A DNA stretch of 64,000 nucleotides from Pseudomonadota bacterium (GTDB lineage: Bacteria > Pseudomonadota > Gammaproteobacteria > Burkholderiales > Burkholderiaceae_C): assembly GCA_020161065.1 (NCBI GenBank), contig JAIUPH010000013.1, forward strand, positions 62,001 to 126,000. Direction: 5' to 3'. The notes beneath the pieces were generated by a model. The model was given only the letters and a program-made list of their open reading frames with translations. It was not told the origin of the DNA and did no database searches. Position numbers and translations under genes: made by a program. This document shows positions 18,524-26,332 of this stretch, one piece after another; position 1 is the first letter of the stretch, and every line of letters begins with the position of its first letter.

Positions 18524-20179
18524 TCAGCGGGCGGCGAACACCCGCCCGCCCTGCACGGTGCCCCACACCGGCACGTCTTTCAGCGCCTCGGGCGGCACGG
18601 CGCAGGGGTCGTCGTCGAGCACGCAGAAATCGGCGCGCTTGCCGCATTCGATCGAGCCGATCTCGTCGTCCAGCCCCAGCGACCAGGCGGCGCCCAGCGT
18701 GATGGCGCGCAGCGCGTCGGCGACGCCGATGCGCTCGGCCGCGCCCAGCACGTGGCCGCTGGCGGTCAGGCGGTTGACGGCGCACCAGGCGGTGAACAGC
18801 GGCGCCAGCGGCGTGATCGGCGCATCGGAGTGCAGCGCCAGCGGCACGCCTTCGCGCAGCGCGGTGGCGGCGGCGTTCATGCGCTCGGCGCGCTCGGGGC
18901 CGACGGTCTGCGCGCGGTGCTGGTCGCCCCAGTAGAAGTGATGGTTGGCGAACAGGTTGACGCCCATGCCCAGCGCCTTGATGCGGCGGAACTGCGCGGC
19001 GCTGGCCAGCTGCACGTGCTGCAGCATGAAGCGGTGGTCGGCGCGCGGCGCGTCGGCCAGCGCACGCGCCATGCCATCCAGCGCCATCTCGGTGGCTTCG
19101 TCGCCGTTGGTGTGGGTGTGCACCTGCACGCCGGCGCGCAGCGCCAGCCGGTAGCACTCGTGCAGCGTCTCCGGTGCCGTGTACCACAGGCCGTTGGGCG
19201 CGCCGTTGTAGTAGCCGGGCCAGCGCAAGCGGGCCGAGAAGCCCTGGATCGAGCCATCGGCCACCGCCTTGATGCGGCCCAGCCGCAGCCGGTCGGTCTG
19301 GCGTTCGCGCAGCGCCAGCACGCGCGCCACCGCGTCGGCCGGCGTCGTGCCCAGCAAGCGCAGCAGCGGCACCACGCGCACCGGATAGTCGGCCGCGCCG
19401 GTGACGGCCAGCAGCATCTCCAGTTCGGGCTCGGTGAGCGCGGCGGCCAGGTCGGTGGCGGTGGTGACGCCGGCGCGCACGCACAGCTGGCCGAAGGCGC
19501 GCGTGCCGAACGCGTCGCTGCCGAGGAAGCCGCGGTCGAGGCCGAGCTGCGCAAACACCGGCAGCATGGCCTCCGGGCCCTTCAGCTCGCCGCTGGGCAG
19601 GCCGTCGGCACCGAGCGGCAAGCCAGGATGGTCGATGCCCGTGCGCAGAAAGCCGGCACGCTGCAGCGCGACACTGTTGACGTTGAGAATGTGGCCGCTG
19701 GCGTGCAGCACGCCCACCGGCCGCGTGCTGCTGACGCGGTCGAGGTCGGCACGCGTGGCGCGGCCGCCGGCGCCAAAGTAGATCGGATCGAAGCCCCAGC
19801 CCAGCACCGGCGCGTCGCCGCCGGCCGCCGCCGCTTGCGCGAGCGCGGCGACCACCGCTTCGAGCGACTTGGCGCCGGGCCAGCGCCGGGCTTCGTGGTC
19901 GCGCACGTCGAACCAGCCGCAATAGGTGTGGCGCCACAGCGAGCCGGCCATCAGGTGGCTGTGCCCTTCGACCAGCCCGGGCATCAGCACCCGCTCGGCG
20001 AAGCGCTCATCCAGCGTGTGCGGGCCCCAGCCGGCCAGCTCGTCCAGCGTGCCGGCACCGAGGATGCGCCCGTCGCGCACCGCCACGTGCGTGGCCTCGG
20101 GCCGCGAGGCGTTCATCGTCAGGATGCGGCGGGCGCGGTAGATGGTGAAGTCGGCGGCGGCAGGCATGGGGGCAGGCAT
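18524..20179 (-). CDS. Amidohydrolase family 3 protein (YtcJ-like, copy 1)
   Basis: This 551-residue metal-dependent hydrolase has the beta-sandwich/TIM-barrel layout of the amidohydrolase superfamily. The MPGLVEGHSHLMAG motif carries the HxH metal ligands (His73, His75). Further features are HTHTNGDEA with conserved His and the C-terminal LHSDAPITPLAPLFTAW. Family 3 enzymes cleave amide or imide bonds in varied small molecules, and this one's substrate is unknown. No signal peptide is obvious. ATG at 20167 is an alternative start. It is followed by CobW copy 1 and preceded by the small ABM-like gene at 25 bases, in an apparent four-gene operon starting at 21529. Confidence 0.86.
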   Translation of the reverse strand: MPAPMPAAADFTIYRARRILTMNASRPEATHVAVRDGRILGAGTLDELAGWGPHTLDERFAERVLMPGLVEGHSHLMAGSLWRHTYCGWFDVRDHEARRWPGAKSLEAVVAALAQAAAAGGDAPVLGWGFDPIYFGAGGRATRADLDRVSSTRPVGVLHASGHILNVNSVALQRAGFLRTGIDHPGLPLGADGLPSGELKGPEAMLPVFAQLGLDRGFLGSDAFGTRAFGQLCVRAGVTTATDLAAALTEPELEMLLAVTGAADYPVRVVPLLRLLGTTPADAVARVLALRERQTDRLRLGRIKAVADGSIQGFSARLRWPGYYNGAPNGLWYTAPETLHECYRLALRAGVQVHTHTNGDEATEMALDGMARALADAPRADHRFMLQHVQLASAAQFRRIKALGMGVNLFANHHFYWGDQHRAQTVGPERAERMNAAATALREGVPLALHSDAPITPLAPLFTAWCAVNRLTASGHVLGAAERIGVADALRAITLGAAWSLGLDDEIGSIECGKRADFCVLDDDPCAVPPEALKDVPVWGTVQGGRVFAAR

Positions 20180-20204
20180 TGGGGCAGTGTCGGCGACGGC
20201 GCGT

Positions 20205-20513
20205 TCAGCGCGCCAGCGCCTGCACTTCTTCGAACAGCGCGCTGCGGCCCGCGGGCTCGAACAGCCGTTCGGCCACGTCCATGTTGCGCCGCGGGCTGTT
20301 CATCCATTGCTCGAAGGCGGCTTCGTCCACCCAGTCGCAGATCACGCAGACGCTGCCTTCGTCGTCGCGCGAACGCAGCAGTCGGCCCGCGATGAAGCCC
20401 GGCACCGCGTCGCGGCAGACTTCGAGCACGCGGCGCTGCATGAACTGCGCCAGCGCTTCTTCGCGCCGCCCCGGCGGGCAGCGCAGCGTGAGAACCGAGA
20501 CGTGGCGGGCCAT
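20205..20513 (-). CDS. Small antibiotic-biosynthesis-monooxygenase-like (dimeric alpha/beta barrel) protein
   Basis: This 102-residue protein has the ABM/dimeric ferredoxin-like pattern: VSVLTLRCPPGRREEALAQF at the N terminus, PGFIAGRLLRSRDDE, and FEQWMNS about residue 67, followed by an aromatic-containing C terminus. Such proteins are cofactor-free monooxygenases or small-molecule binders; the role here is not known. The start at 20513 lies 5 bases after the stop of the Bug gene, so it belongs to the Bug-ABM-amidohydrolase-CobW unit. Confidence 0.7.
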   Translation of the reverse strand: MARHVSVLTLRCPPGRREEALAQFMQRRVLEVCRDAVPGFIAGRLLRSRDDEGSVCVICDWVDEAAFEQWMNSPRRNMDVAERLFEPAGRSALFEEVQALAR

Positions 20514-20518
20514 GGCGT

Positions 20519-21529
20519 TCACTCGTTCAGCGAGATCTGCTTGTTGCGGATGATGCGGCCGTACACCTCGTACTGCTGGTGCAGGTAGTCCTGGAAGTCG
20601 TTGCCGGCCAGGAAGGCGGGATCGAGGCCGGTGGCGGCGATCTTGTCTTTCACCGCGGGCATCGCCAGCACCTTGGTGACCGCCGCGACGAGCTTGGCGC
20701 GCACGTCCTCGGGGGTGCCCTTGGGCGCCATCAGCCCGTACCACGAGCCGATCTCGGCGCCGTTGATGCCTTGCTCGGCCAACGTCGGCACGTCGGCCAG
20801 CGCACCGCCGGCGCGCTGTGCGGCGGCCACCCCCAGCACCTTGAGCTTGCCGCTGGCACGCAGCGTGGTGGCCGAGAGCCGGCTGCCGGGCAGCAGGTCG
20901 ATGTGGCCGCCGCCGAGCGCGGTGACCGCCGGCGACGCGCCCTGGAACGGCACCTGGTTCATGGGCAGGCCGGTCGCCATTTCCAGCAGCGCGCCGGCCA
21001 GGTGCGCCGTGCTGCCGATGCCCCAGTTGCCGACGTTGAGCACCTGCTGGCGCTGGCGGGCCGCGTTCACGGTCTCGGCCAGCGTCTGGTACGGCAGGTC
21101 GGGCCGCGCCACCCACACCATGCTGAGCGTGGCGAACAGCGCGATCGGCTCGAAGCCCTTCACCGCGTCGTAGGCCAGGCCCTTGCGAAGCTGCGGGTTG
21201 ATCGAATGCGTGTCGGCGGTGGCGGTGATCAGCCGGTAGCCGTCGGCCGGGCCGCTGGCCACGTAGGCGCTGCCGATCGCGCCGTTGGCGCCGGCGCGGT
21301 TGTCGACGTTGACGGCCTGGCCCAGTTCCTTGCCCAGCGCCTCGGCGATGACGCGCGTCGCCGCGTCGGTGCCGGCGCCCGGCGGCCAGGGCACGACGAT
21401 GGTCACCGGCTTGCTGGGATAGGCCTGCGCGGCCGCGAGCGTGGCCATCAAGCCGGTCGACAGGCCGATCAACACGCGGCCCAACAGGCGGACCCAGTGG
21501 CGGCGGCCGTGACGTCTCATGCGGTGCAT
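20519..21529 (-). CDS. Bug/TctC-family tricarboxylate-transporter substrate-binding protein
   Basis: This 336-residue periplasmic binding protein of the Bordetella uptake gene family has an arginine-rich N terminus, a hydrophobic signal core and cleavage near AAAQA. It then has the family signature YPSKPVTIVVPWPPGAGTD and the VDNRAGANGAIGS motif. These proteins bind carboxylates, amides or aromatic acids for TctAB-type permeases or act as sensors. No tctA or tctB is adjacent; a TctA-like permease end is at the far right of the window but is not linked. GAGGAG before the ATG at 21529 fixes the start. Confidence 0.92.
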   Translation of the reverse strand: MHRMRRHGRRHWVRLLGRVLIGLSTGLMATLAAAQAYPSKPVTIVVPWPPGAGTDAATRVIAEALGKELGQAVNVDNRAGANGAIGSAYVASGPADGYRLITATADTHSINPQLRKGLAYDAVKGFEPIALFATLSMVWVARPDLPYQTLAETVNAARQRQQVLNVGNWGIGSTAHLAGALLEMATGLPMNQVPFQGASPAVTALGGGHIDLLPGSRLSATTLRASGKLKVLGVAAAQRAGGALADVPTLAEQGINGAEIGSWYGLMAPKGTPEDVRAKLVAAVTKVLAMPAVKDKIAATGLDPAFLAGNDFQDYLHQQYEVYGRIIRNKQISLNE

Positions 21530-21578
21530 CTCGTCTCCTCGGGTGACGGGTGGGTGCGAAAGTCTAGGCAGCGGTCGG

Positions 21579-21603
21579 TGTCGCCACCTGTCGCATCGCG
21601 ACA
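21579..21603. promoter_or_regulatory. TGTCGC direct repeat and palindrome upstream of the Bug operon
   Basis: TGTCGC occurs at 21579-21584 and again at 21589-21594, 10 bases apart. The second copy is part of the perfect palindrome TGTCGCATCGCGACA (21589-21603, 6-base arms, 3-base centre). The site is 50-75 bases upstream of the Bug start on the minus strand. The same 9-mer TGTCGCATC, read on the minus strand, lies between amidohydrolase 2 and glxA. GATase1-like AraC regulators such as Pseudomonas ArgR are known to use TGTCGC half-sites, so GlxA is a plausible binder. Confidence 0.45.
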
Positions 21604-21636
21604 TGCCTTGGCACCGATGCGACTCGGCCGCGAAGC

Positions 21637-22722
21637 TCACGCAGGCACCGCCAGGGCTTCGAATTCGCGCTGCAGGCGCGCGCCATGCAGGGCGCCGTTC
21701 GCTTCGTCATTCGCCGCGCCATTCGTCGCAATCAACACCAGCGAAGACGCCGGCGCCTGCGCGCCCCATGGCGCATCGGCCACCAGGCTGCAGCGCGCGC
21801 CCACTTGCTGGTAGACGTGGCGGCGCGCCGGATCCTGCGCGATGCGCAGCACGCCCTTGGCGCGCAGCAGGCGCGGCGCCAGGCCGGCCAGGAAGGCCTG
21901 CAGGCGCTCGCGGTCGAGCGCCGCCGTGGCCTGCAGGCTGCACGACTGGAAGTTCGCCGCGTGGTCCCAGGGTACGCTGGGTTCGCGCGTCAGGTCCCGT
22001 TGGCTGTGCACGCCCAGCAGCACGGCCGCCGGCAGCGCGCCTTGCACCACCTCCAGCACCGGCGTGGCCGGGCGCCGACGGCGCAGCAGCGCCAGCGCGG
22101 CGTCGCGCTGCGCCGGGCCGGCGAGGTCGGTCTTGGTCAACAGCAGCAGGTCGGCGGCGTCGAGCTGGCAGTCGACGGTGGCGGCCACGTCCGGCGCCGG
22201 GTGGCCGGCGGCGAAGTCGAAGGCGTCGACCAGGGTCAGCACGCCGTCCAGGCGCAGCGCCGGGTTGGCCAGCGCCACCTGGGCGATGCCGCGCGGGTCG
22301 GCCAGGCCGCTGGCTTCGAGCACCAGCGCGTCGGGCGGATCGGCGCGCTGCGCCAGTTCGATCAGCGTGCGCGTGAGGTCGGTGGACACGGTGCAGCAGG
22401 CGCAGCCGTTGGTCAGGCTGATAAGGTCGTCGCTGCGCGCGGCCACCAGCGCGGCGTCGATGTTGATGCGGCCGAAGTCGTTGACCAGCACCGCAATGCG
22501 GCGGCCGCCGGGTTCGGCCAGCAGGCGGTTGAGCAGCGTCGTCTTGCCGGCGCCGAGAAAGCCGCTGAGGATGGTGAGCGGCAGGCTGCCGTCGGGTGCC
22601 TGCAAACGCTGCGGCATCACGCGCGAGGCTTCCAGCAGGCCGCTGAGCATCTGCCAGGCTTCGGCGGCGCGCGCGCCGGCGCGCAGCGGCCGGCCGTCGC
22701 CGTCGAACGGGTTCGCGTTCAT
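21637..22722 (-). CDS. CobW/COG0523-family GTPase (copy 2)
   Basis: This 361-residue P-loop GTPase carries a 45-residue N-terminal extension absent from copy 1. It has Walker A SGFLGAGKTT (53-62), the metal motif GCACC (106-110), LVLEASGLADPRGI for the switch region and a CobW C-terminal domain (LLRAKGVLRIAQDP). It should be a GTP-driven metal chaperone. Its start overlaps the stop of the second amidohydrolase gene by 4 bases, so its synthesis is tied to that enzyme. It is clearly a distinct paralogue of the protein at 17605. Confidence 0.88.
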   Translation of the reverse strand: MNANPFDGDGRPLRAGARAAEAWQMLSGLLEASRVMPQRLQAPDGSLPLTILSGFLGAGKTTLLNRLLAEPGGRRIAVLVNDFGRINIDAALVAARSDDLISLTNGCACCTVSTDLTRTLIELAQRADPPDALVLEASGLADPRGIAQVALANPALRLDGVLTLVDAFDFAAGHPAPDVAATVDCQLDAADLLLLTKTDLAGPAQRDAALALLRRRRPATPVLEVVQGALPAAVLLGVHSQRDLTREPSVPWDHAANFQSCSLQATAALDRERLQAFLAGLAPRLLRAKGVLRIAQDPARRHVYQQVGARCSLVADAPWGAQAPASSLVLIATNGAANDEANGALHGARLQREFEALAVPA

Positions 22723-24377
22723 GCCGGCTGCAGTTTGCCCGCCAGCGCCGTGCCCCAGATGCCGATGTCCTTCAGCCGCAGCGGGTCGACCTCGTAGGGG
22801 TCTTCGTCGAGGATCGCGAAGTCGGCCCACTTGCCCGGCTCCAGGCTGCCGAGCTGGCGCTCCAGGCCCAGCACGTAGGCAGCGTCGATGGTGATGGCGC
22901 GCAGCGCGCGGTCGACGCCGATGCGCTCGCCCTCGCCGACCACGGTGTGGCCGTCCTTGGCGATGCGGTTCACCGCGATCCAGGCGGCGGTGAGCGGGTG
23001 CATCGGCACCACCACCAGCGAGAAGTCGGAGTGCAGCGCGAAGATCACGCCTTCGCGTTCCAGCGAGCCGAGCCGCGCCACCGCCTCCGAGCGGTCGGGC
23101 CCGTAGCCGACCGCGCTGTGCAACTGGCTGCGGTAGTGGGTGAAGTAGTTGTTGACGCTGGCCAGCCCGCCCAGCGCCTTCAGGCGGCGCGCCTGCATGG
23201 GGTCGCTGATGCAGTAGTGCTCCAGCGTGAAGCGGTGGTCGAAGCGCGGCTGGCGCTGCTGCAACTGGGCCAGTGCGTCGAGCGTGGCGTCGATCGCCTC
23301 GTCGCCGTTGGCATGGCAGTGGATCTGCAGCCCGGCGCGCCAGTAAGGCTCCATGCGGTCGGCCATGTCGTCCCAGGGCACGAAGTTGCGCAGGCCGTTG
23401 CTGCCGTCCAGGTAGCCGGGGAAGTTCAGCCGCAGCGACATCGCCGGGTACGAGCCGTCGGCCAGGTACTTCACGCCCTTGAAGAAGAGCTTGGGCGTGT
23501 TGCGCTGCTGCATTTCCTGCAGGAAGGCGGCCGCACGCTCGCCGTGCTTGGTGAAGATCGGCAGCTCCAGCGTCACCAGACCCATGCGCAGCGGAAAGTC
23601 GTCGGCGTTGACGGCCTCGTCGTGCAGCGCCCATTCGAGGTCGAAGTCGGAGGCGCCGAACACCATCTCGGTGGTCGTCGTCACGCCGGCGCGGCGCGCG
23701 GTGTCGCCCATGCGCTTCATGCCGGCAAGACCGCCACCCTTCTGGATTTCGGCGCGCATGCCGCCGAGCACGGCGCGCGCCGCCTCGATCTCGACGAACA
23801 CGCCCTTGAGCCGGCCGTCGTCGTAGCGCAGCACGCCGTGGATCGTGGTGTCGTCGGGCACGCCCGAGCGCGCCAGCGCCGCCGAGTTGACGTAGATGAA
23901 GTGCGGCGCGTAGGCGATCACCCAGATCGGCCGCTCGCGGCTGATCGCGTCGAGCATGTCGCGGTGCAGGTGGCCGCCGTGCAGCGCCGGGTCCAGCCCC
24001 CAGGCCACCAGCGGCTTGCTGCGGTCGGGCTCGTCGTCGTGCGCGCGTTGCAGCGTGCGCATCACGTCGTCGAGGGTGTCTGCGGCCGGCACCATGCCGT
24101 CGGCACCCGGCGCCTCGATCGGGCCGATGTAGACCAGCGCAAGGTAGCCGGCCGACATCGAGAAGTGCGTGTGCGGGTCGATCAGGCCGGGCAGGATCAC
24201 CTGGTCCTGCAGCGTGCGGTCGATCACGTGCTCGTGGCGCGACAGCCAAGGCTGCATCGATTCCAGCGTGCCGGTGGACAGCACCTTGCCGTCCATCACC
24301 GCCACCGCCTGCGCCAGCGGGCGCCCGGGGTCCATGGTTCTGACGCGGCGGGCCACGTACACGGTCACCTTGCTCAT
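22719..24377 (-). CDS. Amidohydrolase family 3 protein (YtcJ-like, copy 2)
   Basis: This 552-residue amidohydrolase has metal ligands in ILPGLIDPHTHFSMS (His69, His71), HCHANGDEAID and FTLEHYCIS motifs with conserved histidines. The C-terminal LHSDFSLVVVPMHPLTAAW parallels copy 1. GAGGAG spaced about 8 bases before the ATG at 24377 supports the start. It is coupled by ATGA to CobW copy 2. It is divergent from the GlxA-type regulator, which is the natural candidate for its control. The substrate is unknown; the family hydrolyses amides, carbamates or cyclic imides. Confidence 0.87.
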   Translation of the reverse strand: MSKVTVYVARRVRTMDPGRPLAQAVAVMDGKVLSTGTLESMQPWLSRHEHVIDRTLQDQVILPGLIDPHTHFSMSAGYLALVYIGPIEAPGADGMVPAADTLDDVMRTLQRAHDDEPDRSKPLVAWGLDPALHGGHLHRDMLDAISRERPIWVIAYAPHFIYVNSAALARSGVPDDTTIHGVLRYDDGRLKGVFVEIEAARAVLGGMRAEIQKGGGLAGMKRMGDTARRAGVTTTTEMVFGASDFDLEWALHDEAVNADDFPLRMGLVTLELPIFTKHGERAAAFLQEMQQRNTPKLFFKGVKYLADGSYPAMSLRLNFPGYLDGSNGLRNFVPWDDMADRMEPYWRAGLQIHCHANGDEAIDATLDALAQLQQRQPRFDHRFTLEHYCISDPMQARRLKALGGLASVNNYFTHYRSQLHSAVGYGPDRSEAVARLGSLEREGVIFALHSDFSLVVVPMHPLTAAWIAVNRIAKDGHTVVGEGERIGVDRALRAITIDAAYVLGLERQLGSLEPGKWADFAILDEDPYEVDPLRLKDIGIWGTALAGKLQPA

Positions 24378-24481
24378 CGGGCAGCTCTCCTCGGGCGGCG
24401 GTCCGGCGGGCGCGCCGCGCGACGGCGCAGCGCTGCGAAGCCGCGCCATGCTAGGAGTTTCCGGGGGCCGAGAACCAGCGG

Positions 24482-24490
24482 GATGCGACA
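24482..24490 (-). promoter_or_regulatory. TGTCGCATC half-site between amidohydrolase 2 and glxA
   Basis: The minus strand reads TGTCGCATC here, the same 9-mer as in the palindrome upstream of the Bug gene. It is about 105 bases from the amidohydrolase start. If glxA starts at 24504 the site is intergenic, which favours that start over the ATG at 24483. Confidence 0.4.
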
Positions 24491-24503
24491 TGATCTTGGC
24501 TCG

Positions 24504-25556
24504 ATGCGTCAACGCCGTCCCACGCCCCGCCCTTCCGCCCCGGCACGCCCGCGGCCGGCCCAAGCACCGCAGCTGAAGGTCGGCTTCGTGCTGGCCGACC
24601 GCTTCACGCTCAGCGCCTTTGCCGGCTTCGTCGACGTCTTGCGCCTGGCCGCCGACGACGGCGACCGCAGCCGCCCCATCGCCTGCGCCTGGGCCGTGCT
24701 GGGGCCGCCGGGCAAGCCGATCCGGTCGAGCTGCGGGCTCGAAATCCTGCCGCAGCAGCCGCTCGAATCGCCCGAGTCCTACGACTACCTGGTGATGGTC
24801 GGCGGCCTGCTGCACGGCGGCCAGCGCCTGGTGCCGGGCACCGAGGCCTTGCTGCGCCAGGCGGCGCAGGCCGGCGTGCCGTTGGTCGGCGTGTGCACCG
24901 GCTCGTTCGCGCTGGCGCACGCCGGGCTGCTGAAAGGCCACGTCGTCTGCGTGAGCTGGTTCCACCGCGACGAGTTCGCCGGCAGCTTCCCCGACCTGCA
25001 CGTGGTGGCCGACCGCCAGTACGTGATGGACCGCAACCGCATCACCTGCGCCGGCGGCACCAGCGTGGTCCAGCTGGCGGCCGACCTGGTGGAGCGGCAC
25101 TGCGGCCATGCCGCTGCCGCCAAGAGCCTGCGCATCCTGATCCAGGACCGGCAGGCGGCGTCGCGCGCCTTCCAGCCCGAGCCGGTGGTCACGCGGCAGG
25201 CCGGCGACCACCTCGTCAAGCAGGCCATGCTCCAGCTGGAGCAGAACCTGCACGCCCCGCAGTCGATCGCCTCGGTGGCCGGCGCACTGGGCGTCAGCCC
25301 GCGCCAGCTCGAACGCCGCTTCCAGGCCGATCTGGGCCTGACGCCGCGCGAGTTCAAAGGCCGCCTGCGCCTGACCCGCGCGCGCTGGCTGCTGGAGAAC
25401 ACCGACCTGACGGTCACCGAAGTGGCGCTGGATTGCGGCTTCGGCGATTGCGCCCACTTCTCGCGCAGCTTCGCCTCGCACTTCGGCCAACGCCCCTCGG
25501 TGCTGCGCCAGGCGGCGCTGCGGGCGCAGCGGGGGCTGCCGACGGGGAAGACTTGA
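24504..25556 (+). CDS. GlxA-family AraC-type regulator (GATase1-like + HTH)
   Basis: This 350-residue transcriptional regulator has an N-terminal DJ-1/PfpI-like ligand domain (about 20-200, with GVCTGSFALAHAGLL around the nucleophile-elbow cysteine). A C-terminal double HTH of the AraC type covers about 235-330 (SIASVAGALGVSPRQLERRF and DCGFGDCAHFSRSFASHFG). Members of this group (ArgR, GbdR, CdhR, SouR) control arginine, betaine, carnitine and sarcosine catabolism, which fits the neighbourhood. The upstream in-frame ATG at 24483 is the alternative start. The last 143 bases overlap the convergent TetR gene. Confidence 0.87.
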   Translation: MRQRRPTPRPSAPARPRPAQAPQLKVGFVLADRFTLSAFAGFVDVLRLAADDGDRSRPIACAWAVLGPPGKPIRSSCGLEILPQQPLESPESYDYLVMVGGLLHGGQRLVPGTEALLRQAAQAGVPLVGVCTGSFALAHAGLLKGHVVCVSWFHRDEFAGSFPDLHVVADRQYVMDRNRITCAGGTSVVQLAADLVERHCGHAAAAKSLRILIQDRQAASRAFQPEPVVTRQAGDHLVKQAMLQLEQNLHAPQSIASVAGALGVSPRQLERRFQADLGLTPREFKGRLRLTRARWLLENTDLTVTEVALDCGFGDCAHFSRSFASHFGQRPSVLRQAALRAQRGLPTGKT

Positions 25557-26223
25557 GCGACGTCCGCTCCGCGTAGTCGCGCCCGGCCGCTTCCAGCCCG
25601 GCCAGCGCAAAGCGGCGCAGGTGCGCGGCGAGCGCTTCGCGCGGCATGCGCAGCATCTCGCGCGCCGGCCCCGGCACGCCGGAGGCGGCCACCGACAGCA
25701 TCAGGAACGGCGCGACGACGTTCAGCACGCAGGGCAGCAGCGCGGGGTCGTCGGCGGGGATCGCCGTCACCTCGCTGAGCAGCGCCGCCACCACCGCCAG
25801 CTTGGGCGCCAGCTCGCGCTGGTACAGCACGCGCAGGTGCGAGGTCGGTGCCATCACTTCGCGCGCCAGCACGCGGATGTGCCAGCTGCGCCGCGCCGCC
25901 AGGCCCTTGGCGAAGTTGTCGACCAGGCGGCCGAGCTTGTCGCGCGGCGGCAGGCCGCTGGCCATCAGCCGCTGCAGCTGCTCCAAGCTGACCAGCCGCC
26001 GGTGCGCCTCGGCCAGCACGGCCTGGTAGAGGCCGCCGCGGCTGCCGAAGTGGTAGTTGATCGACGCCAGGTCGACGCCCGCGGACTCGGCAATCGACTT
26101 GCTCGTCGCTTCGGCATAGCCCAGCGCGGCGAAGCGCAGGCCCGCGCATTCGAGGATGCGGGCGCGCGTGCGTTCGCCGTCGGTGCGCGTTGGTCGCTTG
26201 GCCGGGGGCTTGGCCTGGATCAT
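25414..26223 (-). CDS. TetR-family repressor, CecR-like
   Basis: This 269-residue regulator has a TetR HTH at about 18-65 (SKSIAESAGVDLASINYHFGSRGGLYQAVL) and a C-terminal domain of the CecR/DUF1956 type. It is divergent from a HlyD-ABC-permease operon whose order matches E. coli ybhG-ybhF-ybhS-ybhR, where the linked TetR protein is CecR (YbiH). The last about 45 residues are Ala/Pro/Arg-rich and antisense to the HTH-coding end of glxA; they may be non-essential. A 23-bp imperfect palindrome lies 53 bases upstream of its start. Confidence 0.87.
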   Translation of the reverse strand: MIQAKPPAKRPTRTDGERTRARILECAGLRFAALGYAEATSKSIAESAGVDLASINYHFGSRGGLYQAVLAEAHRRLVSLEQLQRLMASGLPPRDKLGRLVDNFAKGLAARRSWHIRVLAREVMAPTSHLRVLYQRELAPKLAVVAALLSEVTAIPADDPALLPCVLNVVAPFLMLSVAASGVPGPAREMLRMPREALAAHLRRFALAGLEAAGRDYAERTSLKSSPSAAPAAPAAPPGAAPRGVGRSARRSCARSGRNRRSRNPAPLR

Positions 26224-26275
26224 GAAGACGATGGCCCTGCGGCGAAGTCAGCCGCCGCAGTCGGGCACCACACAT

Positions 26276-26298
26276 TAGTCTAAAGTCAGTTTAAACTA
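26276..26298. promoter_or_regulatory. 23-bp imperfect palindrome, probable TetR/CecR operator
   Basis: The outer ends TAGT and ACTA and the inner TAAA and TTTA blocks are symmetric around the C at 26287; only two of eleven base pairs mismatch. Its right part contains the perfect 10-mer AGTTTAAACT (26288-26297). It is strikingly AT-rich for this chromosome and sits between the divergent tetR and hlyD-like genes. That is where a TetR-family dimer site covering both promoters is expected. Confidence 0.6.
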
Positions 26299-26332
26299 TT
26301 TGCCGTCCGGAGCTTTCGCGAATCGACCCCCC

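Noticed and set aside
21608-21622. TTGGCACCGATGC upstream of the Bug gene resembling half of the MocR-type motif
   Set aside because: Only the first half matches, the CATCGA block is altered and the second TGG box at 23 bases is missing.
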